From: UBA1124 sp963933095
GTDB lineage: Bacteria > Pseudomonadota > Gammaproteobacteria > Pseudomonadales > Cellvibrionaceae
Direction: 5' to 3'
DNA: 22,275 bases
Assembly (NCBI GenBank): GCA_963933095.1
Contig: CAWVSV010000040.1
Coordinates: forward strand, 1-22,275
The notes beneath the pieces were generated by a model that saw only the letters and a list, made by a program, of their open reading frames with translations, was not told the DNA's origin and ran no database searches. Made by a program: the position numbers and the translations under genes. Below, piece after piece: positions 7,915 to 16,110 of this stretch (position 1 is its first letter; each line of letters begins with the position of its first letter).

Positions 7915-9024
7915 ATGAAATCTCGTGCCGCTGTGGCCTTTGCCGCTGGAAAACCCCTAGAAATTGTCGAAGTTGATGTCGCCGGACCTAAGGCTGGTGA
8001 AGTGCTGGTACGCCTGGTAGCCACGGGTGTTTGTCATACCGATGCCTTTACCCTTAGCGGCGATGATCCCGAGGGGATCTTCCCTGCTATTCTCGGTCAT
8101 GAGGGCGCCGGTGTCGTTGAAGCTATCGGCGCAGGCGTCACCTCGGTGGTGGTCGGTGACCATGTGATCCCTTTGTATACACCTGAATGCGGACAGTGCC
8201 GATTTTGTTTGAGTGACAAGACCAACCTCTGTCAGGCTATTCGCGCCACTCAGGGCAAGGGGCTGATGCCGGATGGTACTTCAAGATTCTCCCTCGATGG
8301 CAAGCCGATATTCCATTACATGGGTACCTCGACCTTTTCTGAATACACGGTGCTACCGGAAATTGCCCTGGCAAAAATCAATAAAGTGGCGCCCCTGGAC
8401 AAGGTCTGTCTGCTTGGCTGTGGCGTTACTACTGGCATCGGTGCGGTGCGCAATACCGCTAAAGTTGAGCCGGGTTCAACCGTGGCCATTTTTGGTTTAG
8501 GCGGTATCGGCTTGTCGGCCATTCAAGGTGCCGTATTAGCAGAGGCTGGGCGAATTATTGCTGTCGATATTAATGAAGATAAATTCGAGATGGCGAAACA
8601 GTTGGGAGCTACTGACTGCATAAACCCGAAAAATTACAGTGATGCGATTCAAGATGTGATCGTTGAACTGACTGATGGCGGTGTCGATTACTCGTTTGAG
8701 TGTATAGGCAATACCGACATTATGCGTTCGGCACTGGAGTGTTGCCACAAAGGCTGGGGTGAGTCGATTATTATTGGCGTGGCGGGCGCGGGGCAAGAGA
8801 TTAGCACCCGACCGTTTCAACTGGTGACCGGACGCTCTTGGCGGGGCAGTGCCTTTGGTGGCGTTAAAGGGCGCAGCCAGTTACCGAGTTATGTTGATGA
8901 ATATATGGCTGGCAAAATCGAGATAGACCAAATGGTGACCTACACTATGGGTTTAGAAGATATTAATCGGGCGTTTGAGCTGATGCATCAGGGTAAGGCG
9001 ATTCGCTCTGTTATTAAGTTTTAA
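7915..9024 (+). CDS. frmA: S-(hydroxymethyl)glutathione dehydrogenase (class III alcohol dehydrogenase)
   Basis: Oxidises S-hydroxymethylglutathione, formed from formaldehyde and glutathione, to S-formylglutathione with NAD+; the family also reduces S-nitrosoglutathione. The protein is 369 aa, the normal size. Catalytic zinc ligands appear as C40, H62-E63 and C169; the structural zinc set is C92, C95, C98 and C106. GLGGIG at 194-199 is the NAD-binding turn. RATQGKGLMPDGTSRF after the structural zinc lobe is characteristic of class III enzymes. GGAAA lies 8 bases before ATG. frmB follows after 171 bp on the same strand. No frmR-type regulator gene is adjacent. Confidence 0.97.
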   Translation: MKSRAAVAFAAGKPLEIVEVDVAGPKAGEVLVRLVATGVCHTDAFTLSGDDPEGIFPAILGHEGAGVVEAIGAGVTSVVVGDHVIPLYTPECGQCRFCLSDKTNLCQAIRATQGKGLMPDGTSRFSLDGKPIFHYMGTSTFSEYTVLPEIALAKINKVAPLDKVCLLGCGVTTGIGAVRNTAKVEPGSTVAIFGLGGIGLSAIQGAVLAEAGRIIAVDINEDKFEMAKQLGATDCINPKNYSDAIQDVIVELTDGGVDYSFECIGNTDIMRSALECCHKGWGESIIIGVAGAGQEISTRPFQLVTGRSWRGSAFGGVKGRSQLPSYVDEYMAGKIEIDQMVTYTMGLEDINRAFELMHQGKAIRSVIKF

Positions 9025-9195
9025 CTAATCGATTAAAACTAGGCGGTATGTTTTATCACGGATAACACATCGGCAGTTGGGGGAAGGTCAAAAGCCAGTA
9101 ATTACTGACTTTAAGTCTCTTCCCAGTGTCTTCCCAGCTGTCTAATATGTGCTCTGTGGTGAAAATATTTTTTATCATCACAAGAAACATTCTTA

Positions 9196-10059
9196 ATGCT
9201 TAAAAAACTCTCAGATAATAAAATCTTCGGCGGCCGTCAGTTGCGCTATCAGCATCGTTCAGCGAGCTGTCAATGCGATATGACTTTCTCATTATATTTG
9301 CCTCCGCAAGCAGAGCTGGCGCCAGTACCGGTTTTATACTGGCTGTCGGGCCTGACCTGCAGCGATGAAAACTTTGTGCACAAGGCCGGGGCCCAGCGCT
9401 ATGCCGCCGAGCTTGGCATTGCCATTATCTGCCCCGATACCAGCCCGCGCGGTGAAGGCGTGCCTGATGCTGTTGATGGGAATTGGGATTTTGGCTTGGG
9501 AGCCGGATTTTATGTCAATGCTACCCAATCACCGTGGGCTAATAACTATCGGATGTATGATTATATCGTGGATGAATTGCCCGAATTAATCGGCCGAGAG
9601 TTTCCACAGTTGTCCACTAAAAAGTCAATTAGTGGACACAGTATGGGTGGCCATGGGGCTATGGTCGCTGCGCTTAGAAACCCCGCTAGTTACTGCTCGG
9701 TTTCGGCTTTTGCACCCATAGTCGCGCCGAGTGAATGTGCGTGGGGTGACAAAGCTTTGGGCCTTTATCTGGGAGTAAAAAAAGAAGATTGGCAGCTTTA
9801 TGACAGTTGTGCTCTGGTGGCAAATATTCATGCCAACGGAGATAGTAAAATCCCACTTATGGTCGATCAGGGTAGCGCCGATGATTTTCTGCTTGAGCAG
9901 CTTCAGCCCGAGCGGCTACGACAAATTTGCTTAGCTAATGAACATCCGCTCGATTACCGTTTTCGCAATGGCTATGATCACAGCTATTATTATATTGCCT
10001 CATTCATTGGTGAACACATGGCTTATCATGCTGAGCATTTAACAAAAAATGCTGGTTAG
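9196..10059 (+). CDS. frmB: S-formylglutathione hydrolase
   Basis: Hydrolyses S-formylglutathione to formate and glutathione, the second step of glutathione-dependent formaldehyde removal. It is a 287-aa esterase-D-type alpha/beta hydrolase. The nucleophile elbow GHSMGG puts Ser at 149. The acid lies in the VDQGSADDFL segment (residues 223-232) and the His in GYDHSYYYIASF at H262. The N-terminal WLSGLTCSDENFVHKAG block is a family hallmark (oxyanion hole region). Also known as fghA. It follows frmA after 171 bp, so it may be co-transcribed or have its own promoter; a strong terminator lies about 175 bp downstream. Confidence 0.96.
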   Translation: MLKKLSDNKIFGGRQLRYQHRSASCQCDMTFSLYLPPQAELAPVPVLYWLSGLTCSDENFVHKAGAQRYAAELGIAIICPDTSPRGEGVPDAVDGNWDFGLGAGFYVNATQSPWANNYRMYDYIVDELPELIGREFPQLSTKKSISGHSMGGHGAMVAALRNPASYCSVSAFAPIVAPSECAWGDKALGLYLGVKKEDWQLYDSCALVANIHANGDSKIPLMVDQGSADDFLLEQLQPERLRQICLANEHPLDYRFRNGYDHSYYYIASFIGEHMAYHAEHLTKNAG

Positions 10060-10094
10060 CCTATAATTTTGCATCAACCAAAAAAACAGTTCTT

Positions 10095-10226
10095 ATGTCT
10101 ATTCATATCACAATAATGTTTGTTGAGTTGTTTCTACGCTCTGGAACTTACTTAGAATATACGCAAAAATATTTGTCGCCGGATCAAATTGATGCGGTGG
10201 ATATCGCTCAATATTTAAAGCCTTAA
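10095..10226 (+). CDS. Possible 43-aa small protein after frmB
   Basis: An ATG frame of 43 codons runs from 10095 to TAA at 10224-10226. It encodes MSIHITIMFVELFLRSGT, then YLEYTQKYLSPDQIDAVDIAQYLKP. The composition is protein-like, with an amphipathic hydrophobic start and a charged end, and the frame stops just 7 bp before a very strong terminator. It fills most of the gap between frmB and that terminator. There is no clear ribosome site (AAAAAACAGTTCTT precedes ATG), and no family is recognised. It could be a chance frame within the 3' untranslated region. Confidence 0.35.
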   Translation: MSIHITIMFVELFLRSGTYLEYTQKYLSPDQIDAVDIAQYLKP

Positions 10227-10233
10227 TCGGCAG

Positions 10234-10272
10234 ACGCAGGCCAAAAAAGTTTGTTTTTTGGCCTGCGTTTTT
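10234..10272. terminator. Strong bidirectional terminator between frmB and the DJ-1 gene
   Basis: A perfect 15-bp stem pairs 10234-10248 with 10254-10268 around the loop GTTTG. The base is GC-rich (ACGCAGGCC), the upper part is an A6/T6 tract, and TTTTT follows on the plus strand. The stem ends a few bases from the stop of the minus-strand gene at 10277, and its internal T tract would also serve that gene. Convergent genes therefore share it. Confidence 0.85.
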
Positions 10273-10276
10273 CGTG

Positions 10277-10966
10277 TTAACTAATTTTTTGAAGTAGCGC
10301 TTCTGCTGTGGCTTTAGAGGACGCGGGGTTTTGCCCAGTAATAATATTCTCATCGACCACTACATAGCTTTCCCAGTCGTTACCTTTTTCATACTTGCCA
10401 CCGAGTAGTTTTAACTCGTCTTCGAGTAGAAACGGTACGATGGAGGTAAGGCCAACGGCGTCTTCTTCGCTATTTGAAAAACCGGTTACTTGGCGCTGGC
10501 TGACCACTGGAGAGCCGGTAGGGTTCATGGCATGGCGAAAGACAGCTGGTGCATGACAAACTGCAGCGATAGGTTTTTGTACTACATTGAAGGCCTCGAT
10601 TAGGGCAATCGACAATGGCTCTTCTGCTAGGTCCCACAGCGGTCCGTGACCGCCTGGGTAGAATATGGCGTCGAAATCGCGCGCACTGATTTTATCGATA
10701 GTACTGGTGTTATTTAGCTGCTGCTGCGCATCTATATCTTTGCTAAAACGCTCGGTATCGGCGGTTTGAAAATCAGCTAACTCGCTCTTGGGGTCTAGCG
10801 GTGGCTGGCCGCCCTTAGGGCTGGCTAGGGTAATCTCGACGCCAGCGTCTTTAAAGACATAGTAGGGTGCGGCAAACTCTTCCAGCCAAAAGCCGGTTTT
10901 TTCAGCGCCCTCAGTGCCGATGGCACCAAGAATGTCGTGGGAGGTTAATACCATTAAAACTTTCAT
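10277..10966 (-). CDS. DJ-1/PfpI family protein (type 1 glutamine amidotransferase-like)
   Basis: A 229-aa single-domain protein of the DJ-1/PfpI superfamily. It has GFWLEEFAAPYYVF near the N-terminus (E29/E30), the FYPGGHGPLWDL turn, and a nucleophile elbow AAVCHAP with C137 followed by H138. An acid, Cys and His in this arrangement resemble Hsp31/glyoxalase-III-type members that act on methylglyoxal or glycated targets. Glyoxalase activity is inferred, not shown. ATG at 10966 is chosen because a longer in-frame start at 11080 would add 38 residues unlike the family before MKVLMVLTSHD. It converges on the formaldehyde genes across a shared terminator; a common theme of carbonyl detoxification is plausible. 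Confidence 0.88.
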   Translation of the reverse strand: MKVLMVLTSHDILGAIGTEGAEKTGFWLEEFAAPYYVFKDAGVEITLASPKGGQPPLDPKSELADFQTADTERFSKDIDAQQQLNNTSTIDKISARDFDAIFYPGGHGPLWDLAEEPLSIALIEAFNVVQKPIAAVCHAPAVFRHAMNPTGSPVVSQRQVTGFSNSEEDAVGLTSIVPFLLEDELKLLGGKYEKGNDWESYVVVDENIITGQNPASSKATAEALLQKIS

Positions 10967-11198
10967 AATTGGGTTCCGGTTATACTTAAGTGAGGTCATC
11001 AGTTGAATAGTTAACAGAGCATCATATTCATCGTTACGCGTTATTCGCATAACCGGTGTATGTGCGCTCCTGTTGGTCAAGCAGTGGTTCAGTCAGTGGC
11101 CAAGTATTGGTTGTTGCAAGTTTGCAGTGAGAAATCAGTAGATCTGTTAATCTTGCCCCGTGATTGAGTCTCGTTATTTTTGCTAACTTTCCTTTATA

Positions 11199-11672
11199 TT
11201 AAAGCAGTAAATCATTGGTAATCGGATGATAGGCACTGGCTGAATCAATCAGTGACTTGGCCGTCAATGCACGTACGCCATAAGCCTCGGCATTAACACC
11301 ATAGTCTGTTTTTATTTTCTCCAGCAGTAGGTCAAAGTCGCCGTCGCCGGAAAGTAGCACAACGGTGTCGACCTTCGCGGCGATATCCATAATATCGATG
11401 GTAATACCCACGTCCCAATCGCCTTTGGCGGAGCCGTCGGCGCGCTGAATAAACGGTTTTAATTTAACATTAAAGCCTATGTGTTTAAGAGCGGTCTGAA
11501 ACTTTAGTTGGCTGTCGTCACCGCGATGAGTTGCGTAGGCGTTGGCCGTGACGATAACACCTTGGCTGGCGATAATCTTCCATAGTTTACGGTAGTTGAA
11601 CTGTCGGCCATAAGTCTGACGCGTGGTGTAGTAGATATTTTGTACATCGGCAAAAATAGCGATTTTATTCAT
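11199..11672 (-). CDS. NYN domain protein (LabA/DUF88 family), putative RNase
   Basis: A 157-aa protein that is essentially one NYN domain, a PIN-like fold with predicted metal-dependent RNase activity. Acidic residues fall in the expected places: D9 in IFADVQN, D85 and D87 in KGDWDVGI, D93 and D96 in the next helix, and D110, D112 and D114 in LLSGDGDFDLL. No extra C-terminal domain (such as the OST-HTH/LOTUS domain seen in some LabA proteins) is present. A weak AGA lies upstream of ATG. It is alone on the minus strand, 232 bp upstream of the DJ-1 gene. The RNA substrate is unknown. Confidence 0.9.
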   Translation of the reverse strand: MNKIAIFADVQNIYYTTRQTYGRQFNYRKLWKIIASQGVIVTANAYATHRGDDSQLKFQTALKHIGFNVKLKPFIQRADGSAKGDWDVGITIDIMDIAAKVDTVVLLSGDGDFDLLLEKIKTDYGVNAEAYGVRALTAKSLIDSASAYHPITNDLLL

Positions 11673-12014
11673 ATAAATCTATTTTCTAAATTTAACGGTA
11701 AAGTATCGGTAATCATAGCTCTAGCCTTTGACGTTCTCTTAGCTACTTCGTTGGCCTGACAGAGATGACACTGATATCGGCAGACTTTCTGAGCTACCAG
11801 TGTACCTTCTCTTGAAGCCAATACGGTCTAAAATTACAGTTGGGACCAAAGGCCTGTAACGGGTTATAGCTCTTTTAAGTTTACAAGATCAGTGTCGATA
11901 TCTTATCTTTACCTGTGATTTTAATGATGTCGCAGCTGTTACGGTGTTGTCTTGGTGCCATGGGGTTATGGCTATTAGGGTAAAATGCAGCCCTTATATC
12001 TATAGGGCTTAATT
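11673..12014. other. Intergenic region between divergent NYN and YgjP genes
   Basis: About 340 bp with no convincing gene, RNA or mobile element on either strand. Promoters for both divergent genes should lie here, but no clear -35/-10 pair could be assigned. Its right end holds a hairpin (AGCCCT 11989-11994 with AGGGCT 12004-12009) that overlaps the downstream ribosome site. Confidence 0.6.
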
Positions 12015-12791
12015 TTGACTCTTGTTCGACGTCGCTCGCAGCGAAAAACTCAAGGTGCGCCGGTGCGCAGTAGCACGCCAGTAAAGGCACAGGGCGAACT
12101 GGGTTTTGACTATACCCTTAAATGTTCATCCAAACGTCGCAGTGTCGCCATTGCTGTACGTGCCGGTGAGGTCAGTGTCAGTGTGCCCATGGGTGTGTGT
12201 GAACTAGAATTGCAACAGTGGCTTATGAGTAAGTGCGGCTGGGTGCTGGAAAAACTGCAGCAGCAGAACCTTCATGCCCTAGAAATACCCAACCGACATT
12301 ACGGCAATGGTGACAGCCTTTTCTATTTGGGCGCTGAATATCCATTGCGAGTAACGGCTGCAGCTCGCTCAAGCGTTAGCTTTAGCCATGATGGTGGTTT
12401 TGTTGTGGCGCTCGCCAATAGCGGTACACGGCCAGTGTCTGCGCGTGTGCACACGCTGTTACAAACTTGGTTCAAACGCCGTGCTCTGGAGTTGCTGCGG
12501 GCCAAGACCCAGCTTTTGTGCGCGCGTATGAACTTAACGGTGAACGATGTCTGTGTGCGCCGCACAAAGAGTAAGTGGGGGCACTGCACTTCGAAGGGCG
12601 TTATCCAGTACAATTGGCTAATTTTATGCGCCCCTGAATCGGTGGTCGATTATTTGATCGCTCACGAGGTCTGCCATTTGCGCCACCACAATCACAGTCG
12701 CGCTTTTTGGAGGCTGGTTAAGTGTGTGTGCCAAGACTATACCGAGCACAAAGTCTGGTTACAGCGCTACGGTCACACATTGATCGTGTGA
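12015..12791 (+). CDS. YgjP-like metallopeptidase domain protein (DUF45/M48-like)
   Basis: A 258-aa predicted zinc metallopeptidase of the YgjP/WLM-like family. The zinc motif HEVCH is at H217, E218 and H221, followed by LRHHNHSRAFW with further possible ligand H227. Upstream the SKWGHCTSKG stretch and YNWLILCAPESVVDYLIAHE match the family order. The start is TTG at 12015, with AGGG 7 bases upstream; no in-frame ATG is available near it, since ATG at 11985 reads into a stop. The first 25 or so residues are Arg/Ser-rich and probably disordered. Substrates are unknown. It has no operon partner in the window. Confidence 0.85.
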   Translation: MTLVRRRSQRKTQGAPVRSSTPVKAQGELGFDYTLKCSSKRRSVAIAVRAGEVSVSVPMGVCELELQQWLMSKCGWVLEKLQQQNLHALEIPNRHYGNGDSLFYLGAEYPLRVTAAARSSVSFSHDGGFVVALANSGTRPVSARVHTLLQTWFKRRALELLRAKTQLLCARMNLTVNDVCVRRTKSKWGHCTSKGVIQYNWLILCAPESVVDYLIAHEVCHLRHHNHSRAFWRLVKCVCQDYTEHKVWLQRYGHTLIV

Positions 12792-12989
12792 GTTAAAAGG
12801 TACCGCGAGAAATAAAAAACGATAGCTGAAAAATGATTGCGATGTATGGACACATCGCCGTGAGTGTAACTACCGATAGTCGCCTAAAACCAGTAAAGTC
12901 ATATTTTGTCTGTGTTTTAAGGGACGTGACTTCACTTTGATCAGGATGATAAACGGTGAATGTTGTAGGAAAATTGAAGGATGTCCCAT

Positions 12990-13316
12990 ATGTGGATTGA
13001 AGCCGAGTGCCGAATTAGCGCCGATTTAGTGCGAACTTACCGCGGCCAAGTTACCGAGGCGGCCTTTGCGCAATTGATTTCAGATCAGCCTGGCCGATTT
13101 TTAAAACTGGAAAAGTGCTACTGGTACAACCTGCAGGAAGGTATAGACCCGCGTCGCCTGGGGACTTTCGAACGTCTGGGCGAGGGAGCCTATTTGAATT
13201 TTATTGGCGATATGTATCTGCGTACAGATACCGTTATTAACTTTGCCCCCCTGCGCGGCGGCTATCAAAATGAGCCCTCTAAAGGGAATGTCGAACTGTT
13301 GGGCACCAAGCGCTAA
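12990..13316 (+). CDS. Hypothetical protein, 108 aa, not recognised
   Basis: No family recognised. The sequence is a compact soluble protein: MWIEAECRISADLVRTYRG, KLEKCYWYNLQEGIDPRR, a GEGAYLNFIGDMYLR stretch and a charged C-terminus. ATG at 12990 is chosen over ATG at 12981 because GAAGGA sits 8 bases before 12990, whereas it directly abuts 12981 and would be too close for translation. No signal peptide or membrane helix is seen. Gaps of 198 bp on the left and 296 bp on the right suggest a single-gene unit. The 296-bp gap to the next gene shows no further feature. Confidence 0.65.
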   Translation: MWIEAECRISADLVRTYRGQVTEAAFAQLISDQPGRFLKLEKCYWYNLQEGIDPRRLGTFERLGEGAYLNFIGDMYLRTDTVINFAPLRGGYQNEPSKGNVELLGTKR

Positions 13317-13612
13317 TTGGGTTCTCAAAGTGCCTATATAAGCGTAACGGTAGGTTGTTATATGCCTATCGATATACTGCAAGGCGTTATTGTGCGGGCC
13401 TGTGTAAGGGATCGATGCGCTCTATTTACATTCGCGATCACGACGCTAATCTGATGGAATTATGTAATTACATCAACGGGTTTTAAGGTTATTGAAAACC
13501 AGTAGAAGCTAAAAATAGTGAATTTTACGTAAGTGCGCCAATCCGAGACACTTTAGGCGATAAAGCACTTATCTGAAATCGCGTACAAATCGCATTTTCA
13601 AAGAGAGACAAA

Positions 13613-13978
13613 ATGACTGAACCACTGGGTAGTAATAGCGAAGAAAACTACGATCGCTTTCTGGTTGAATCCCTCGATCAAGGTTGTGTCTGGGGTCTGG
13701 AAGGCACGGATGGCTGGGCCTTATGCCCGTCGGAAAAATATGGCGAAACCGACGTGATGCCTTTTTGGTCGCAGCAAGAATTTGCCGAGGCGCATGTTCA
13801 AGATGAGTGGGCCGACTATAAAGTGGTGCCGGTTTCTACCGAGGAATTTATTGAGGAGTGGTTACCGGGTATGCACGAAGATGTCTTCTTAGTCGGCGTC
13901 AATTGGGACGTGGACATGGAGGGAGTTGAGTGCGAGCCTTTGGACTTGCTTGATGATTTGGAAAAAGAGCTAAGCTAG
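13613..13978 (+). CDS. DUF2750 family protein
   Basis: A 121-aa acidic cytosolic protein. NYDRFLVESLDQGCVWGLEGTDGWALCPSE, read in parts, gives the family hallmarks: a CVWGLEG turn, GWALCPSEKYGETDVMPFW, then EFIEEWLPGMHEDVFLVGVNWD. This order of Trp/Gly-rich blocks matches DUF2750 as I know it. Its function is not established. GAGAGA lies 5 to 6 bases before ATG. It converges with the 110-aa gene at 14232-14564 across a region with two hairpins. Confidence 0.8.
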   Translation: MTEPLGSNSEENYDRFLVESLDQGCVWGLEGTDGWALCPSEKYGETDVMPFWSQQEFAEAHVQDEWADYKVVPVSTEEFIEEWLPGMHEDVFLVGVNWDVDMEGVECEPLDLLDDLEKELS

Positions 13979-14114
13979 TGATTTTGCACCATGTTCGCCG
14001 CTACTGCAGTAGCCCGCAATAAGGTCGGGAAGCATCGAGGAATAGGCGAGTATCGATTCATTAGCAGTGAGTTCAATATCTAAATACTGTGCGTGGCTGT
14101 TACCGTTAAGGTTT

Positions 14115-14138
14115 CAGCGCTTGGGTAAAACAGCGCTG
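14115..14138. other. Hairpin in the convergent gene gap
   Basis: CAGCGCT (14115-14121) pairs with AGCGCTG (14132-14138) around a 10-nt loop. No T-run follows on either strand, so it is not a standard terminator. Confidence 0.4.
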
Positions 14139-14164
14139 CCGAGCCCACCGCACAATAACAGCAG

Positions 14165-14199
14165 ACGCTTTTTAGATGAAGTGCTCGTCCAAAAAGCGT
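14165..14199. other. Long hairpin in the convergent gene gap
   Basis: A 15-position stem pairs 14165-14179 with 14185-14199 around the loop AGTGC, with one mismatch and one G-U pair. The outer nine pairs (ACGCTTTTT with AAAAAGCGT) are perfect. It lies between the DUF2750 gene and the minus-strand 110-aa gene and may act as a bidirectional transcription barrier or a structured RNA element, although no uridine tail follows. Confidence 0.45.
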
Positions 14200-14231
14200 A
14201 GAACAAAAATGTGGCTAAAAGCCAAGGGCCT

Positions 14232-14564
14232 TTAAGCGGGCATGGTTAGTTGTTGGTATGGCGCAGAATCAGGTTGTGTAGTCAGGCGTTCGAACAGGTA
14301 GCCATCTAATATTTCGGTCATATGGATGTCTGTGTGCTGCTCAAGTGCAGCCAAACTGACAAAACTCGGGGTGAGAGCGGTTTGCTCTAGTTGCTGATGG
14401 CGGGGGCTGACGAGTGCAAAGCTTTTACATGCTGACTCTTGGGGCATAGTCTCGAAGACACACAGGCTAAAGTCTTCATTTAGCCGAGCCAGCTGAGGGA
14501 AGCGGGTTTCTCGTTGATCGAGTAAATCAATCTCGCGACCGCCTATTACTTTTTCTAGATCCAT
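14232..14564 (-). CDS. Hypothetical protein, 110 aa, not recognised
   Basis: No family recognised. A slightly acidic, soluble-looking protein (MDLEKVIGGREIDLLDQRE at the start, LEQHTDIHMTEILDGYLFERL near the end) without signal peptide or membrane helix. A good GGAG lies 8 bases before ATG, which supports a real gene. It ends at TAA 14232-14234, within a small imperfect stem (TAAAAGCC with GGCCTTTA) at about 14216-14234. It is read toward the DUF2750 gene. No function is proposed. Confidence 0.6.
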   Translation of the reverse strand: MDLEKVIGGREIDLLDQRETRFPQLARLNEDFSLCVFETMPQESACKSFALVSPRHQQLEQTALTPSFVSLAALEQHTDIHMTEILDGYLFERLTTQPDSAPYQQLTMPA

Positions 14565-14918
14565 AACAGCTTCTCCGTGGGGGTAATGCTTTCTGGCGTC
14601 TATCTAACTTTATTAGATCATAGCCTTAGCCTGCCAGTATGTGATGGGAGTCACAAATGAGGTGACGGCGTTTATTTTTAGAGCAGTATTAGTTGGGCAG
14701 TGAATTGAGATTATTGCGCTGTAATTATGTTTTTTAACTTTTTTTTCAAGGACGATAGCGGCATTACATAACAAAGAAGGGTTATATGTGGTGCGCAAAA
14801 TCAGACAAAGCAGACGCCTCAGGGGTTTTTCACCAAGAGCATGTCTAATATAGCTATCGTTTATTTCCCTCGTTAAGGATGAGTTGCTACAGTGCCCGTA
14901 ACGCAAAGGAATCCCGTT
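14565..14918. other. Intergenic region between divergent small genes
   Basis: About 350 bp, AT-rich, with no supported gene. A 97-codon minus-strand frame at 14613-14906 has low protein-like character and no ribosome site and was not called. Promoters of the flanking divergent genes must lie here but are not resolved by eye. Confidence 0.5.
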
Positions 14919-15302
14919 ATGAGACCTATTTTACAACATATCCACTGTTTGCTATTGCTGTTCTTGCTGACATTGGCATCATCAGCGAATGCCGAGCAAG
15001 CACAGGCAGTTGAACGAGTAGATGCTGAAATTAATTATCTGCTGCGACAAGTCAAAACTACTGAGTGCGCCTTTAACCGCAATGGCAGCCGGCATAAAGG
15101 GGCAGCAGCGGTCGCGCATATTCAGCGCAAATACGACTACTATGAAGATGACATTGAAACCGCGGAGGACTTTATTCGTTTAAGTGCAAGTAAAAGCACC
15201 ATGACGCGCCGCGCTTATACTATTGAGTGCCCTGAACAGTCGCCGGTAACCTCTGCAAGTTGGTTGCTGGAACAACTGGCTAAATACCGTCAGGGACTGT
15301 AA
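14919..15302 (+). CDS. DUF5329-like exported protein
   Basis: A 127-aa periplasmic protein. MRPILQHIHCLLLLFLLTL followed by ASSANA is a signal peptide with a likely AxA cleavage site. The mature part has INYLLRQVKTTECAFNRNG, HIQRKYDYYEDDIETAEDFIR and YTIECPEQSPVTSASWLLEQL. The C-F-x-RNG block, TAEDFI and the second Cys in ECP match DUF5329; C at ECAF and C at IECP could form a disulfide. ATG at 14919 is preferred over GTG at 14892 because AAAGGA lies 8 bases before it and the signal peptide then begins normally. Function is unknown; it stands alone. Confidence 0.75.
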   Translation: MRPILQHIHCLLLLFLLTLASSANAEQAQAVERVDAEINYLLRQVKTTECAFNRNGSRHKGAAAVAHIQRKYDYYEDDIETAEDFIRLSASKSTMTRRAYTIECPEQSPVTSASWLLEQLAKYRQGL

Positions 15303-16110
15303 TTGTGTGTTTATGTTCTCAATAATCACTTAGCGCTGATACCCATGATATTCATTTTTTACTGAATACAGTCGGGCCTAGTTCTATGCATAGTCTCCTT
15401 ATTCGTGTGCTGATTTCGGACTAACGCCTGTGGTCAGTGCCTGTAGTAGAGCCAGATCGCCATACTGTATTTCGTATCCGGTCAGCTCAGTGTTGTGACC
15501 ACTATTAAAAAACGCATACAGATAGCAGCATAACGGATGATGGAGTTACCAGTGGTGGCGGATTAAATAATCACTAAGTAGGTCAACTATCATTATGGCT
15601 TCTGTGCTGTCCTATACATGGGTTGCCACTAGTGATCACAGCACCAAGTATGAATACTCTACGCCGAGATGTTTGTCATCTAGGTTAGTGTTGTCTGCGA
15701 GATAATTAACATTATCGAGGGGTTGTTAATAGCATTGATGAAACCTTATATATTGATAATGGTTTGATTGGTAGCAATACGATTTTTAGACTCTTATAAA
15801 AAGTAATATTTTATAACTACCACTTCGATATGCATTAACTAATATCATTAAAATACGTTCTTTGCCTAGCCATCATGTTTTTTCTAATAGTTACAGTACT
15901 CCTAATAAATCCAGCTATGCTGAATAGGCATACTTTGAGATTTACGCTCATAGTATGAAAAATATCTAAGCCGGCCATTTATTGCTGCAGCCATATTGGC
16001 TCGGTGATGGCTAGCGTCAACGCTCTATGGTGCGAATAGGTTTTGATATTTCGTCCTTTATAAAAGAATCTTAATGGTTTAAAAGAAAATTTCATGCAAA
16101 GGAAATGTCT
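15303..16110. other. Long AT-rich intergenic region before the DUF1254 gene
   Basis: About 800 bp without a supported gene. Both strands are broken by frequent stops. Two minus-strand snippets look faintly protein-like (15399-15545 and about 15640-15705), and could be remnants of a lost gene. No tRNA, repeat or clear terminator was found. AAAGGA at 16098-16103 is the ribosome site of the next gene. Confidence 0.6.

Noticed and set aside
14613..14906. 97-codon minus-strand frame
   Set aside because: No ribosome site, odd composition, lies in an upstream region of two divergent genes.
15399..15545. 48-codon minus-strand stop-to-stop frame in the gap before the DUF1254 gene
   Set aside because: No start codon with a ribosome site and no recognisable family; only mentioned as a possible relic.
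16043..16076. TTGATA with TATAAA as a promoter for the DUF1254 gene
   Set aside because: Spacing between the hexamers is only about 10 bases, too short for a sigma-70 promoter; no better pair was found.
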